A stretch of DNA of 64,000 bases from Methylomonas fluvii (lineage in GTDB: Bacteria; Pseudomonadota; Gammaproteobacteria; Methylococcales; Methylomonadaceae): positions 868,001-932,000 of the forward strand of contig NZ_JACXST010000002.1 of the NCBI RefSeq assembly GCF_014850975.1, in the 5' to 3' direction. A model generated the notes under the pieces. The model was given only the letters and a program-made list of their open reading frames with translations, made no database searches and had not been told where the DNA came from. How positions within the stretch are numbered: position 1 is the first letter of the stretch; each line of letters starts with the position of its first letter. This document shows, one piece after another, positions 18,477 to 28,297 of the stretch. The translations under genes and the position numbers were made by a program.

Positions 18477-20162
18477 TCATGAAATTGACGTTTCAGTTTG
18501 AGCCGAACGCAGCCAGTCAGCGCTTGCTGTTGCGTGTTCGGGGAACCCCTGGGGGTATTCAATCGCAGCAATATTGCCTTCATCGAGCTTGATACATCGA
18601 TCAGCCAAATAGAAATACTTTTCATCGTGGGTAATCGCCAAAACCGTTTTGCCGCGGGTTTTTAGTGCAGGCAACAGCTCGGTGTAGAACAAGTGTTTAA
18701 ACTCAGGATCTTGATCGGCGGCCCATTCGTCAAACACGTAAAAAGGCCGATCCTCCAAATAAGCCACCAGCAATGCCAGACGTTTTCGTTGCCCTTGGGA
18801 AAGACTTACTGAAGAAAACCGGCCATTGATAATCTCCACCTTATGACTAAGGTGTAAACGCTGTATATAGTTCTCCAAGGCGTCTCTATGCTGTTCCACA
18901 TCAACACCGTACAACTCGTCAAATAGATAAAAATCTGAAAAAATCACTGAAAAATTTTGCATATACGCATCGCGATTGCACGCATCAACAGGGCAGTCGT
19001 TCCAGGAAATCGTGCCGCGCTCAGGATGATAAAGACCGATCAACAACATTGCTAATGTCGTTTTGCCGCTGCCATTGCCACCCACGAGAAAGACCAACTC
19101 CCCCGGATGAAATTCAAGGTCTATTGGGCCTAATGTGAAATTCCGGTTTTCCTTTTCACGATGAAAGCTATGGGTAACACCGGTAAGGGTCAACGACGTA
19201 AAGCTTTTCTGTACTGCTAATTTGGACAGACGTTCAGCAGGGCTTTGTTCAACCAGTTTTTCTTCTAACTTCAGGACGCTATCTAACGAAACTTTCGCTC
19301 GACTAAAAGCAGGTAAGCTACTCGTCACAATAGTAAGAGGCGACATCATGAATAAAAAAACTAAAACATAGCCGCTGATGATTTCTTGAGTCAGGGTTTG
19401 CCAAATTGGAAAGGCGTATAAAATCGCCCCAATGGTCAGATAATAAAGAAATTGAACCCATTGGTTTATCCACAGGTAGGCGACCGTCGCGCGAAATGAA
19501 TGTTGCCGGTAAGCTTCAGCACTACTGGAAAGCGATTGGGTCACAAATGCTTCGCTTCTAAGGCGATGAAGTTTTAATTCACGAACCCCTTCCGTCAAGG
19601 CAGTGAACCCGCGGCTGAGCACATCATATTCATCGCGTGCGGTTCGAACGGACCTGATGGGTATATCTTTTAAGAAGTTAAACGTCGTCACGCCAAATAA
19701 TATGATGCCAGCAAGAACCAAAGCTAATTGCCAAGACAACCAACTTAAATAAGCCATGCAGCCAATGAGAATGGCAAAATTAATACAGAGCACAGGAAAA
19801 AGCTCGCTGGCGCTTGCTATAGCGCTAACATCCTCAGTCAGATGGCTAAGTAAGGCCGATTTACCCATTTTTTGCAAATTTGGGTATGGCGCATTCAAAA
19901 TTAACCGGCTAATGCGGAGTCGTAGATCCCGGACCAACTGCGTGCTGAATTGATTCAACAAATAATGCGATACCGTTCGACTGACCAATACCGTAAATGC
20001 TAATCCGGAGAACCACCAAATTGCATGTGCTATGTTTATTTGGCTAACTAAACTGGTATTGATAAACGCAATTAATGCAGCGTTACTCAGGCCGCTGATA
20101 ACACCTGTCAGTAACACACCAGCAATAGTGATCCATGAAGAGCGCCATAAAAAAAGCAGCAT
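18477..20162 (-). CDS. Cyclic-peptide/siderophore ABC exporter, PvdE/SyrD type
   Basis: 561-residue fused exporter. Six membrane helices occupy about 1-300. The ATPase domain follows, with Walker A GGNGSGKTT, signature SLSQGQRKRL, Walker B FYVFDEWAAD and switch histidine AITHDEKYF. The short N-terminus without a peptidase domain, and the Q-G-Q-R-K-R-L signature, fit the cyclic-peptide transporter subfamily (PvdE, SyrD). PvdE carries acylated ferribactin across the inner membrane; here the expected cargo is the acylated NRPS peptide. The start has a good ACGGAG before it. The acylase gene follows after 15 bases, so export and deacylation are co-expressed. Confidence 0.9.
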   Translation of the reverse strand: MLLFLWRSSWITIAGVLLTGVISGLSNAALIAFINTSLVSQINIAHAIWWFSGLAFTVLVSRTVSHYLLNQFSTQLVRDLRLRISRLILNAPYPNLQKMGKSALLSHLTEDVSAIASASELFPVLCINFAILIGCMAYLSWLSWQLALVLAGIILFGVTTFNFLKDIPIRSVRTARDEYDVLSRGFTALTEGVRELKLHRLRSEAFVTQSLSSSAEAYRQHSFRATVAYLWINQWVQFLYYLTIGAILYAFPIWQTLTQEIISGYVLVFLFMMSPLTIVTSSLPAFSRAKVSLDSVLKLEEKLVEQSPAERLSKLAVQKSFTSLTLTGVTHSFHREKENRNFTLGPIDLEFHPGELVFLVGGNGSGKTTLAMLLIGLYHPERGTISWNDCPVDACNRDAYMQNFSVIFSDFYLFDELYGVDVEQHRDALENYIQRLHLSHKVEIINGRFSSVSLSQGQRKRLALLVAYLEDRPFYVFDEWAADQDPEFKHLFYTELLPALKTRGKTVLAITHDEKYFYLADRCIKLDEGNIAAIEYPQGFPEHATASADWLRSAQTETSIS

Positions 20163-20952
20163 AGTGACTCCGTTATATAGTTAAACCAGTTGACAGAGCG
20201 TAATTGTTACCAAAACACCTACTCATATTGAACACGACGAACTGCCAAGCAGTTTTGCATTGCCTAAAATAAATGCTCAGTTTATAGAAGACGGTAGGTT
20301 TCGATCATTCCGCCATGATTACAGTAACCAAGTTGAATAATAAGAACTTGTTCCCATGATTGGATTGGATTTTCACATCCATACCATATAGAAGACGCCG
20401 CGAACGTAAAAAAACCCCAGCCATATTCGTTGATCAGCCCCCCCTGTTAACAATATGGCTTTTGAATTCAGCATACTACGCAATACCCTCAAAAGATATC
20501 AAATCAAGCAATCTATGCTATGCACGGCGGCGCTACTTAATAGCCGTAATAACCCACTCACTCTTAGGGTCCAAAGCTTTTATTAGCACTGAAAATTGAA
20601 TACGGCCTATCTGGGTTAAACCTAGAGAAGCAAGTTAATGGTAATAACTAAGCTGTGTTATATGACACATATTAATCGGGCATTACACTTATCCGCACGC
20701 CAAACTTGCCAAGCAAATAAACGCAACTTATTGATACGCATTAGCATTAACGATAGGCCTAATTATTGCTGTGATCAACAGATTATTGTTTTAATTTTGA
20801 TGCAAAGCTTCCGCTTAAAAGATTGCTGCTGTTAACCCTGGAAAATTATGAAATTCACATACGCTTAGCCTAACAATCGAGCCATATAACCCTTTGCGCC
20901 CCATGTCAATGCAGTTGACTAAGTCGGCAAAACAACCAATAGGAACTTGAGC
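20163..20952. other. Long intergenic region before the sigma-factor gene
   Basis: About 790 bases, visibly AT-rich, between the divergent ABC exporter and the fecI-like gene. Short open frames on both strands have no recognisable family and lack start signals. It should hold the promoters of both genes. I could not identify a convincing Fur box, terminator, RNA gene or mobile-element end. Confidence 0.5.
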
Positions 20953-21465
20953 ATGAACTTTGAAACTGTGTACATCGACCATCAATCGGAGCTACAACTT
21001 CATTTATCACGTATTGTTGATTGTCCGGATATCGCCGCAGAACTTGTTCAAGAATGTTTTATTATATTTTCCAGGGAAGCTCGTAAGCAGATTATCGAAC
21101 ACCCACGGGGCTTCCTATTTCAAACAGCTAAAAACTTAGCTTATGACCATATCAAACACCGTAAAGTCATTGAGAAACATCTAAACAACACAGACCCAAC
21201 GCAAGCTTTTTGTGACGAACTACCTTCAACAGAGCACTTGGCAATCATCAATGAAAAACTATCGATTTTTTCCAATATCGTTGACGAACTTCCCGATCGT
21301 GCCAGAGAGGCATTTATTTTGAATCGTGTTTATGGCATGACCTATGCCGAGATTGCCATTGAGATGAATATTACTGATAGTGCAGTCGAAAAACTTTTAG
21401 CTCGGGCGCTATTGCATTGCCGCAAACAATTTAAAATTCATCAGTCCGATTTTAGCAACGACTGA
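20953..21465 (+). CDS. FecI/PvdS-type ECF sigma factor
   Basis: 170-residue extracytoplasmic-function sigma factor. Region 2 (about 8-75) includes AAELVQECFIIFSREA and PRGFLFQTAKNLAYDHIKHRK; region 4 (about 105-160) includes LPDRAREAFILNRVYGMTYAEIA with its helix-turn-helix. These phrases are typical of iron-starvation sigma factors. The ATG at 20953 is preferred over an upstream TTG because AGGAA lies seven bases before it. It is on the plus strand with mbtH downstream, whereas the FecR-type regulator is on the minus strand 5 kb to the left. It probably directs transcription of the receptor and NRPS genes when iron is scarce. Confidence 0.9.
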   Translation: MNFETVYIDHQSELQLHLSRIVDCPDIAAELVQECFIIFSREARKQIIEHPRGFLFQTAKNLAYDHIKHRKVIEKHLNNTDPTQAFCDELPSTEHLAIINEKLSIFSNIVDELPDRAREAFILNRVYGMTYAEIAIEMNITDSAVEKLLARALLHCRKQFKIHQSDFSND

Positions 21466-21561
21466 GGACAAAGAGGATTCAGATCGTCCTCCTGATTGAA
21501 GAATTTAACTTGTGAAGCAAACTACTTCACTTCTTTTATACTGTGAACCACGGAGAACGAA

Positions 21562-21780
21562 ATGACTTGGGACGAAGAAGATACAACGATTTATCAGGTT
21601 GTTGTAAATGATGAAGAACAATACTCTATCTGGCCAGACTATAAAGAGATTCCCGGTGGTTGGCGAGCCATTGGCCCCAAAGGACCTAAACAAGAATGCT
21701 TGGACTATATCAAAGAGGTCTGGACAGATATGCGTCCGCTGAGCCTGCGGCAGCATATGCGAGAGGCGGGGCTGGAATAA
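21562..21780 (+). CDS. MbtH-family NRPS chaperone
   Basis: 72-residue MbtH-like protein with the complete signature: [32 protein letters not shown] and the ending [10 protein letters not shown]. These proteins bind NRPS adenylation domains and are needed for their activity or solubility. It lies about 100 bases downstream of the sigma-factor gene on the same strand, as pyoverdine-type MbtH genes often lie near their sigma-regulated genes, and is followed at once by a hairpin terminator. It is the only MbtH gene in the window, so it probably serves all five NRPS proteins. Confidence 0.95.
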   Translation: MTWDEEDTTIYQVVVNDEEQYSIWPDYKEIPGGWRAIGPKGPKQECLDYIKEVWTDMRPLSLRQHMREAGLE

Positions 21781-21783
21781 AGA

Positions 21784-21811
21784 AAAAAGGGCATATGGAG
21801 GTGCCCTTTTT
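21784..21811. terminator. Bidirectional Rho-independent terminator
   Basis: Perfect 10-bp inverted repeat AAAAAGGGCA / TGCCCTTTTT with an 8-base loop, directly after the mbtH stop. The A and T tracts make it usable from both strands, so it can end mbtH and also the minus-strand operon that ends with the carbamoyltransferase gene at 21907. Confidence 0.85.
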
Positions 21812-21906
21812 CTAAACGTCCACTTATTTTTGCTTACGGTGCCGGCGCCTCTAAAGAGGCAATTTAGCAAGAATCTCACATCCCTGTGAGTAACGGCGAC
21901 CGCCCC

Positions 21907-23905
21907 TTAACCAATCGCCCGTGGATTCAGGATAATTAACCGATCCGACCACAAATCCGGCAACTCTTCGAATACCAGACTCCGATGCTCGTTAGAAAAA
22001 CTCAAGCTGGACATCAGTTGCGCCAAAGTTTGTTTTCCATCCGCCGCCCGCAACAGGCGGTACCAAGGCTCCGACAACACATGACGCCGAGCAGCATCGT
22101 AGTTCCAAACCAAAAAATAACTAAACCCGCGCTCGGTATTGCTAATGTACTTATCTTCGCGATTAAGTACGGCTGCTTTCGGCAGCGACACAAACAAGTC
22201 GGCTAATTCGCTATTACCCCATCTTCTTTTAGTTACCAGATGGTCTCCAACCACCAAGTAATCCAAACCGGATGTTAGATAACACACCACGGCGTCGTCG
22301 ATACTATCGACTATCGGCTCGGCGTTGTTGTTGAACGACGTATTCAACAGTATAGGAACCCCGGTTTTACGACCGAAGGTTTCAATCAACTCCCAATAGC
22401 GGGGATTATTCTCCCGGCTCACCGTTTGCAATCTGGCCGTACCGTCGACATGGGTAATTGCCTGCAATTGCTCCCTCCACTCCGGCTTGACATTTAACAC
22501 GAACGACATAAACGGAAAATCTTCCTGCTTGCCCGGCACTTCGAAGAAATCGCGCACCCGCTCCGCCAATACCGATGGTGCAAACGGCCGGTAGCTTTCT
22601 CGCATTTTGATCATCGCATTGATAGTTTCTTTATGCGACGCGACCCGGGGTCCGCGATAATACTACGGTTACCTAATGCTCTTGGGCCAAACTCCGAGCG
22701 ACCTTGCACCCATCCGATTACCGCGCCGTCGATAATCAAATTCGACACCTGTTCCGAACGTTGCTCCATTTTTTCAATCGATACAAACCCTTGCCACGGG
22801 GTAAGAATATCTGCCACCTCGATATCGTCAATCAGTGTTCCCCAATACGCATGAGTGGCTTTTTTATAGGGTAGATTGGGTTGCAACTGGTGTGCGACAA
22901 ACGCGGCCGCTCCATAGGCACAACCTGAATCGCCGGCAAACGAAGGTACAAAAACTTCTTCGAATAAGCCCGAATAAAGAATCTTTCCGTTCATGCTACT
23001 GTTTTGACCGACGCCACCACTAATTACCAAGCGGGTGTGGCCGGTCAATTTTTGATAATGACCAAGCACATGAAAAACAATAGCCTCCAGCGCATCTTGT
23101 AATGCCGCCGCTATATCCATGTGAATTTGGGTAAATGGTGTATCTTTACTACGAGGAGTAAGTATATTAAACAGTTCTGGTATTCTTTCTCTATGCAGCG
23201 AATAGTCGCCACTAGGCAACAAAGTATATAATCGCTGAAATTCCTCTTTGTAAGTCTCGCTGGCCCCATAAGGAGACAAGCCCATGACCTTATATTCATC
23301 AAAGTGGCTATAACCAAGAAATCGTATAACTTCCCAGTATAGAAGTCCTAATGAATCACTCGCCGGCTTACTCAATAAATAATCAAATCTTTTATTTCTA
23401 ACGTCAATGACATTAGTTGCCACCTCATCTCCGAGTCCGTCTATGGTCAACACTAGGCTATCACTGAATCCTGACATATAATAAGCAGTGGCAGCATGCG
23501 TAGTGTGGTGATCTACAAACACAAGCTGATTTTCTTTTAAGCAAAACTCAAACTCACGAAAAATAAATGCTCGAAAAGTTTATGAGGGTTTCCTATCTCA
23601 ATCAATAATGGATTATTTAGTTGCTCTTGCTTTAATATTCTGTTCAAAACATCCTGATTAAAATAGACAACAATATAATCAATATCTGTTAGGCTTTTAT
23701 TTGCTTCCTCTAAGCAAAACCGTACAGATAATACCCAAGCTTTATTGGTATGCTTTATACGATTTAATCTCTCTTCTTCAATACCAACAATAACAGATCC
23801 GTCTTGAATTAGTACCGATGCTGTATCATGGTATGCATTTTTAGAAAGCCCAAAGCTCGAATCAAATACTGAATCGGCGCCACCATTTAAACCTAGAATA
23901 AGCAT
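21907..23905 (-). pseudogene. NodU/CmcH-type carbamoyltransferase, two frameshifts
   Basis: O-carbamoyltransferase that transfers carbamoyl from carbamoyl phosphate to a hydroxyl, often on a sugar. Three successive frames cover it: the N-terminal part starts at 23905 after a clear GGAGG (MLILGLNGGADS, YHDTASVLI), the middle part has the metal-binding DHHTTHAATAYY and SGGVGQNSSMNGKI, and the last part has RESYRPFAPSVL and LNTSFNNNAEPIV. The first two rejoin if A5 at 23559-23563 is A6 (giving FFREFEFCLKENQLVFVDHH). The last two rejoin if GGGG at 22647-22650 is GGGGG (giving IIADPRVASHKETINAMIK, with the family's ADPR motif). So two bases appear to be missing. It sits next to two glycosyltransferase genes, suggesting a carbamoylated sugar. 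Confidence 0.87.
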
Positions 23906-24008
23906 TAGACCTCCATGAGTAATATATAAAACTGCTGTTTTTTTTGGGTTCTAGCTCAGAAATAGAAAGCATATACTTGCCAAGTAATCCCAATAATTCT
24001 GAAATATT

Positions 24009-25350
24009 TTATTGATCTATAAATTCCTCTATTAACTTAATACTCGGCATCTCTTCTTCAGTTTTTATGAAGGATTTTTGCATCAAACGTACTTGTTCGA
24101 TATATTTAGTATTAGTGGTTACTTCGGTTATGAGTTCCCGGAGTTTATTACCATTGATTGTCTTAAAGTCACCTTTTAGGCCTAAGCCGTGATAAGTTAC
24201 TCTTGCTACATTGCCTGGCTGATCAAACCATAAAGGAAAAACTATCATTGGAACACCAAAAAATATACACTCCTTAATAGAGTTAGGTCCACCATGGGTA
24301 ATCATTAATGATGATTTTTTAATATTTCTAATTGTGGCGCATGGTTAACAATAATTACATTGGAGGCGGCGTTATTAAAATATTTTGTATCAAAATTGTT
24401 GCCGATTGATAGTATCCAATTCCATGTTGGCCAATTATTTGACACTTCTATAACTGTGCGAAAAAATCTTTCATAATCGTTTTTTGCCAGTAGAGGGAGA
24501 GTGCCAAGCGCCACATACACTATAGGTTGCGACTCAGCAACTCTATTCCAAGGAAAATGCGATTGTTCTCTATGTAAATCAATTGAGGCTTCTACATAAT
24601 ATCTTCCTTCTTTTTTAGAGATAGGATACTCAAAACTAGGAGGACAAAGAACTAACTCCGGCAGCTTCAGTTGAGGGTTAGGCATATCAGTCCAAAAACA
24701 AATATCAGTGTACGAATAACTACAATATTTAGCGATTTTTTTTATTTGGCTTGGTGGTAATATATTTAAACCATTACGAGTCAAATAGGCTTCGTGTTGA
24801 ATCCGTTTGACTCTATATATTAGCCATGAAAAAATTATTTTGATTGGCGACCAAAGTGATTGGCTTGGAGATAAGTCACATTGGACAGGAGGTGTTATAT
24901 AATTAACCCTCCCTCCCAGAACACTAAAAGAATAAATTGACTTAAGTTTCATTTTGTGAAACATCAGCGCCCATATGATTGAATCAACTCCCGAGGTGGA
25001 TATTAAAACTATATCAGGATTTATTTCCCGCACAGTCATTTCAAGCTCCCTCGCCCCCCCGCAACGAGATAATTGATGAAATTATGAAAATGACTGGTAA
25101 GTTCTTTTGCAGATTCAAGATTAAAATCCTGAGATGTCGCTTTTAAAAAGACTTTATCAAACCAGCCGCTAGGAAACCATTGCTCATAAACTGAAACAAA
25201 TTTAAACCCATTTTCATATATAGTAGGTTTGCAATCTGCAATGCCAAGATAACTGATGATATGACCTTTATCTCTCAGATTCCGGGCCAATAGCAAGCTC
25301 GAGTTAATAGTACTCACTATCGGTGGATAGCAAAAAACGATGTTGGCCAT
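24009..25350 (-). pseudogene. UDP-glycosyltransferase (MGT/GT1 family), two frameshifts
   Basis: Paralogue of the intact gene at 25646-26986. Three frames cover it. The N-terminal part (MANIVFCYPPIVSTINSS) ends at YLVAGG; the middle has EINPDIVLISTSGVDS and IVYVALGTLPLL; the last has the donor-binding motif ITHGGPNSIKECIFFGVPM. The frames join if C7 at 25054-25060 is C8 (YLVAGGARELEMTVREINP, same length as the paralogue) and if T6 at 24315-24320 is T7 (PQLEILKKSSLMITHGGP). Restored length is about 447 residues. No signal peptide. No good Shine-Dalgarno precedes the start. The region is much richer in A+T than the NRPS and tra genes, suggesting a different source. Confidence 0.85.
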
Positions 25351-25645
25351 GTAAAATTACAATTAAATTGTATAGTCAATATTACTTTCAAATTCAGACA
25401 ATTTAAGTTTTTATTTTAAATAGCCAAAAAGAAAGGCTGGGATAAATAGGCGTTACAACATTAGCAGAAGAGTTATTAATGCCAAATTATTAGATCATAA
25501 CTTCCTAAGTCATTTGCTTACCGGCCCGGTATAATAATATATTCAAATATTCTCGCCGTAATACAAAACATCAATCGATTAATATTGATCTTTGGAGCCG
25601 ATCAATCAACTGCCTTACAAACTAAAGAAAAATGTAGTCTATAAT
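25351..25645. other. AT-rich spacer between glycosyltransferase genes
   Basis: About 295 bases without an open frame of note. It contains ATCGATTAATATTGATC-like imperfect palindromic sequence near 25575-25590, but I see no clear promoter, terminator or mobile-element end. Confidence 0.4.
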
Positions 25646-26986
25646 TTAAAAACAGAATGTATTGATAATACTACTTCCTGCATTTAATCTATCAGCTTCT
25701 TCGAATTTTTTTTGCATAATTTTTATTTGCATTCTGTAATATGGGTTTTTTTGTATTTGCATAATCATAAAAGTTAATTTTGAACTAGTTAACTTACTCA
25801 TATTTCCCTTTAAACCCAACCCCTGATATGCAACCCTTGCGGCATTCCCATAATGGTCGAAAGCTAAAGGAAAAACTATCATCGGAACGCCAAACAAAAT
25901 ACATTCCTTAATAGTATTTGTGCCGCCATGATTAATCATGATTGCCGTTTTTTTTAACACGTTCAACTGCGGTGCAGTTTTGACCAAAACAACATTGTCC
26001 GAAATATCAATGAAACTCTTATCATCTAACTGATCTCCCACAGCCACAATCCAACTCCATTCCTGATGTTGCTTTGCTGTATCAAGGATTATCTGAAAGA
26101 AACCTATTCGTTCTTGCTTGCTGAGAAAGTTTAACGACCCTAGTGCACAGTAAATTAGAGGTTTACCTGTATCAACCTTTTCCCAAGAAAAAGACGGTTG
26201 TTTACGATGCAAATCAATAGATGCTCCAACATAATAGCGCCCAACTCGCTCTACGTCATAAAAATCGAATTCTTTTGGGCATAGTACTAATTCGGGCAGC
26301 TTTAATTTTGGTGCAAGCATGTCTGTAGATATATCAATCAATTTAAGTGGATATTTATAATGTTTACAAAGCTTTACTAGGCCTGTTTTAACACTTAGTT
26401 GTGACTTCAAAACTGATGAGTAAATAACATCCTTTGCAAGCCTATTAAATAAATATTTTTTCCATGAAAGAATTATTTTGAATTGCTCAATAATTGACTC
26501 TCCAGGAATAATGCCTGTGGTAATTGGCGGTACCCGTGTTGACTGAGTACCGCATAATGTATCGTGCAAATAAATTGTATTTATGCCGGTCGTATATGCA
26601 AGTAATGCCCAAATAAAAGAGTCATAATGTGTAGCAACCACCACCATTATTTTTGGGTTTATCTGGCGAACAACATCATAAAACTCTTTATCCTCGCCTG
26701 CGATAAGAGCATCAAGGAACATCTCAATATGTTTTATATTTTTTCTACGCTGACCTATTTTTCGCCAAAAAACAAATGATTCTTCCTCTTTGATTTTGTC
26801 TTCCCCAGGAAACCAGCTCTCAAATAAAGGTATAAAGTTAAAGTCGTTGATCGGTACAAATTTCTTACAGCGACTTAATCCCAAGAAATAAATATCATGT
26901 CCTAGTAATTTTAATTCTCTAGCTGTTCTTAAACTTGCATTTACAGATCCTGCTATGGGGTGAACAAAAAATATAATTGCAGCCAT
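25646..26986 (-). CDS. UDP-glycosyltransferase (MGT/GT1 family)
   Basis: 446-residue two-domain (GT-B) glycosyltransferase. The N-terminal acceptor domain begins AAIIFFVHPIAGSVNASLRTARELKLLGH; the C-terminal sugar-nucleotide domain has LIYCALGSLNFL and MINHGGTNTIKECILFGVPM, the usual macrolide-glycosyltransferase donor motif. The ATG at 26986 is chosen because GGGAGG precedes it by a few bases. It most likely glycosylates the NRPS product or a hydroxylated residue in it; the sugar and acceptor cannot be read from sequence. No sugar-nucleotide biosynthesis gene is in the window, so a host UDP- or GDP-sugar would be used. It is intact, unlike its paralogue. Confidence 0.88.
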   Translation of the reverse strand: MAAIIFFVHPIAGSVNASLRTARELKLLGHDIYFLGLSRCKKFVPINDFNFIPLFESWFPGEDKIKEEESFVFWRKIGQRRKNIKHIEMFLDALIAGEDKEFYDVVRQINPKIMVVVATHYDSFIWALLAYTTGINTIYLHDTLCGTQSTRVPPITTGIIPGESIIEQFKIILSWKKYLFNRLAKDVIYSSVLKSQLSVKTGLVKLCKHYKYPLKLIDISTDMLAPKLKLPELVLCPKEFDFYDVERVGRYYVGASIDLHRKQPSFSWEKVDTGKPLIYCALGSLNFLSKQERIGFFQIILDTAKQHQEWSWIVAVGDQLDDKSFIDISDNVVLVKTAPQLNVLKKTAIMINHGGTNTIKECILFGVPMIVFPLAFDHYGNAARVAYQGLGLKGNMSKLTSSKLTFMIMQIQKNPYYRMQIKIMQKKFEEADRLNAGSSIINTFCF

Positions 26987-27051
26987 CAACGCCTCCCATT
27001 GCATAGTAACCCATTGTTTTTTAAACTAAAAACTAACATTGTGAATTATCA

Positions 27052-28224
27052 TTACCTAGCGGGCTTGTTCCTTTGACTCTTCTGATACCACCTGATAACA
27101 CCAGTGACATAAAGGGATAATGGAACTAGTCCTGATATTAAAATGATGACTTGCCCCGTAACTCCAAAAGCCTCGCCAGTGTGTAATGGATAAAGCCATT
27201 TAACTAAAATATCGCCCACGCTTTGCGTATTTCTATCCTGAACATGAACGATTTTTCCACTATATTGATCTATCCAAAGGCGGCGATAAGAATGTTTTTG
27301 GTTAGGATCGTCAAGTTCCCGCTTATGCACAAGATAAACATCTTGCTCGTTTTGCGGAAAATCAATCCGTCGGTACTCCCCATCTGGACATTGAGTATCA
27401 GTAACAGCCATAACCTGAGAAAATCTAATCGGCTCTTTATTATGATTTGGTATAACACTAAGAAAAATGGGCCATGGCTGAGAGACGGGGGAAAAGACGT
27501 TAATTAACCTACGACCGTATTCCGGAAAAATTAAATACACTCCCGATAAAATCAAAAAAAGAAGAACAATTACGCTATAAAAACCAAAAGTCTTATGCAA
27601 ATCGAAATTTAATCGTTCAATGCTCGAGTTTTTCTTGATTGTCAGTGCGTTTCTAAGTTTACCGGGAGTGGGCCACCACAAAATCAAACCTGTCAATACA
27701 GAAAATAATAAACCCAAGCCTATAAAGCCCACGATATTCATCCCTGCTTTCGCCAGGCCCAATGAATAATGTAAGCGCAAAATAAAATCCTTAAACGGAT
27801 CGCGCCATATCCGTTCAAAATCGATTAATAAACGCTGCCCTGTTACTTCTGCCGTATAGGGATTGATAAAAATTTGATGTCTTTCCAGATAGCTCGCATT
27901 GGGTGATGGCTGTTCAAACCACAGAGCAAACGCAAGTCCGTCGTGTCGCGGGAAATCAAGGCTTATCGCTTTACCAATGCTCGGCAAAGCACTAATACCC
28001 GATACGACAATCTTATCGATTGGCTGGTAACTTTCATGCCCGGTTTTAACGGAAACGGTCATAAGGTTAGAATTAAGCCACTCGTCTAATGGAAGTTCAA
28101 ATGCCAACAAACTCCCAGTTAAGCCGATAATGACGAAGATCGCCCCCGCAAATAGGCCAAGATACAAATGTAGTTTTAGCCATAGTTTGCGGCGATTTTT
28201 GCGTGCCATATCCATTGCAGTCAT
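27052..28224 (-). CDS. PepSY-TM protein, second probable siderophore reductase
   Basis: About 390 residues with the same four-helix PepSY layout as the protein at 12952-14145, but clearly divergent. Helix 1 is LHLYLGLFAGAIFVIIGLTGSLLAF; candidate heme histidines occur in LKLHLYLG, LRLHYSLG, DLHKTFG and LHTGEAFG. It lies directly downstream of the TonB receptor gene (about 70 bases), the usual place for a reductase that releases iron from the imported siderophore. Several in-frame ATGs near the start (codons 1, 4 and 6) cannot be distinguished; no strong Shine-Dalgarno is seen. Confidence 0.85.
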   Translation of the reverse strand: MTAMDMARKNRRKLWLKLHLYLGLFAGAIFVIIGLTGSLLAFELPLDEWLNSNLMTVSVKTGHESYQPIDKIVVSGISALPSIGKAISLDFPRHDGLAFALWFEQPSPNASYLERHQIFINPYTAEVTGQRLLIDFERIWRDPFKDFILRLHYSLGLAKAGMNIVGFIGLGLLFSVLTGLILWWPTPGKLRNALTIKKNSSIERLNFDLHKTFGFYSVIVLLFLILSGVYLIFPEYGRRLINVFSPVSQPWPIFLSVIPNHNKEPIRFSQVMAVTDTQCPDGEYRRIDFPQNEQDVYLVHKRELDDPNQKHSYRRLWIDQYSGKIVHVQDRNTQSVGDILVKWLYPLHTGEAFGVTGQVIILISGLVPLSLYVTGVIRWYQKSQRNKPAR

Positions 28225-28297
28225 TTAACTAAATTCACAGATTAAGCCTGAAAATTTTCAGGCTATTTAAGGCCTGACTGTATTAGAAATTGGTTGG

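Noticed and set aside
20360-20599. 79-codon open frame in the long intergenic region
   Set aside because: No ribosome site, atypical composition and no recognisable family.
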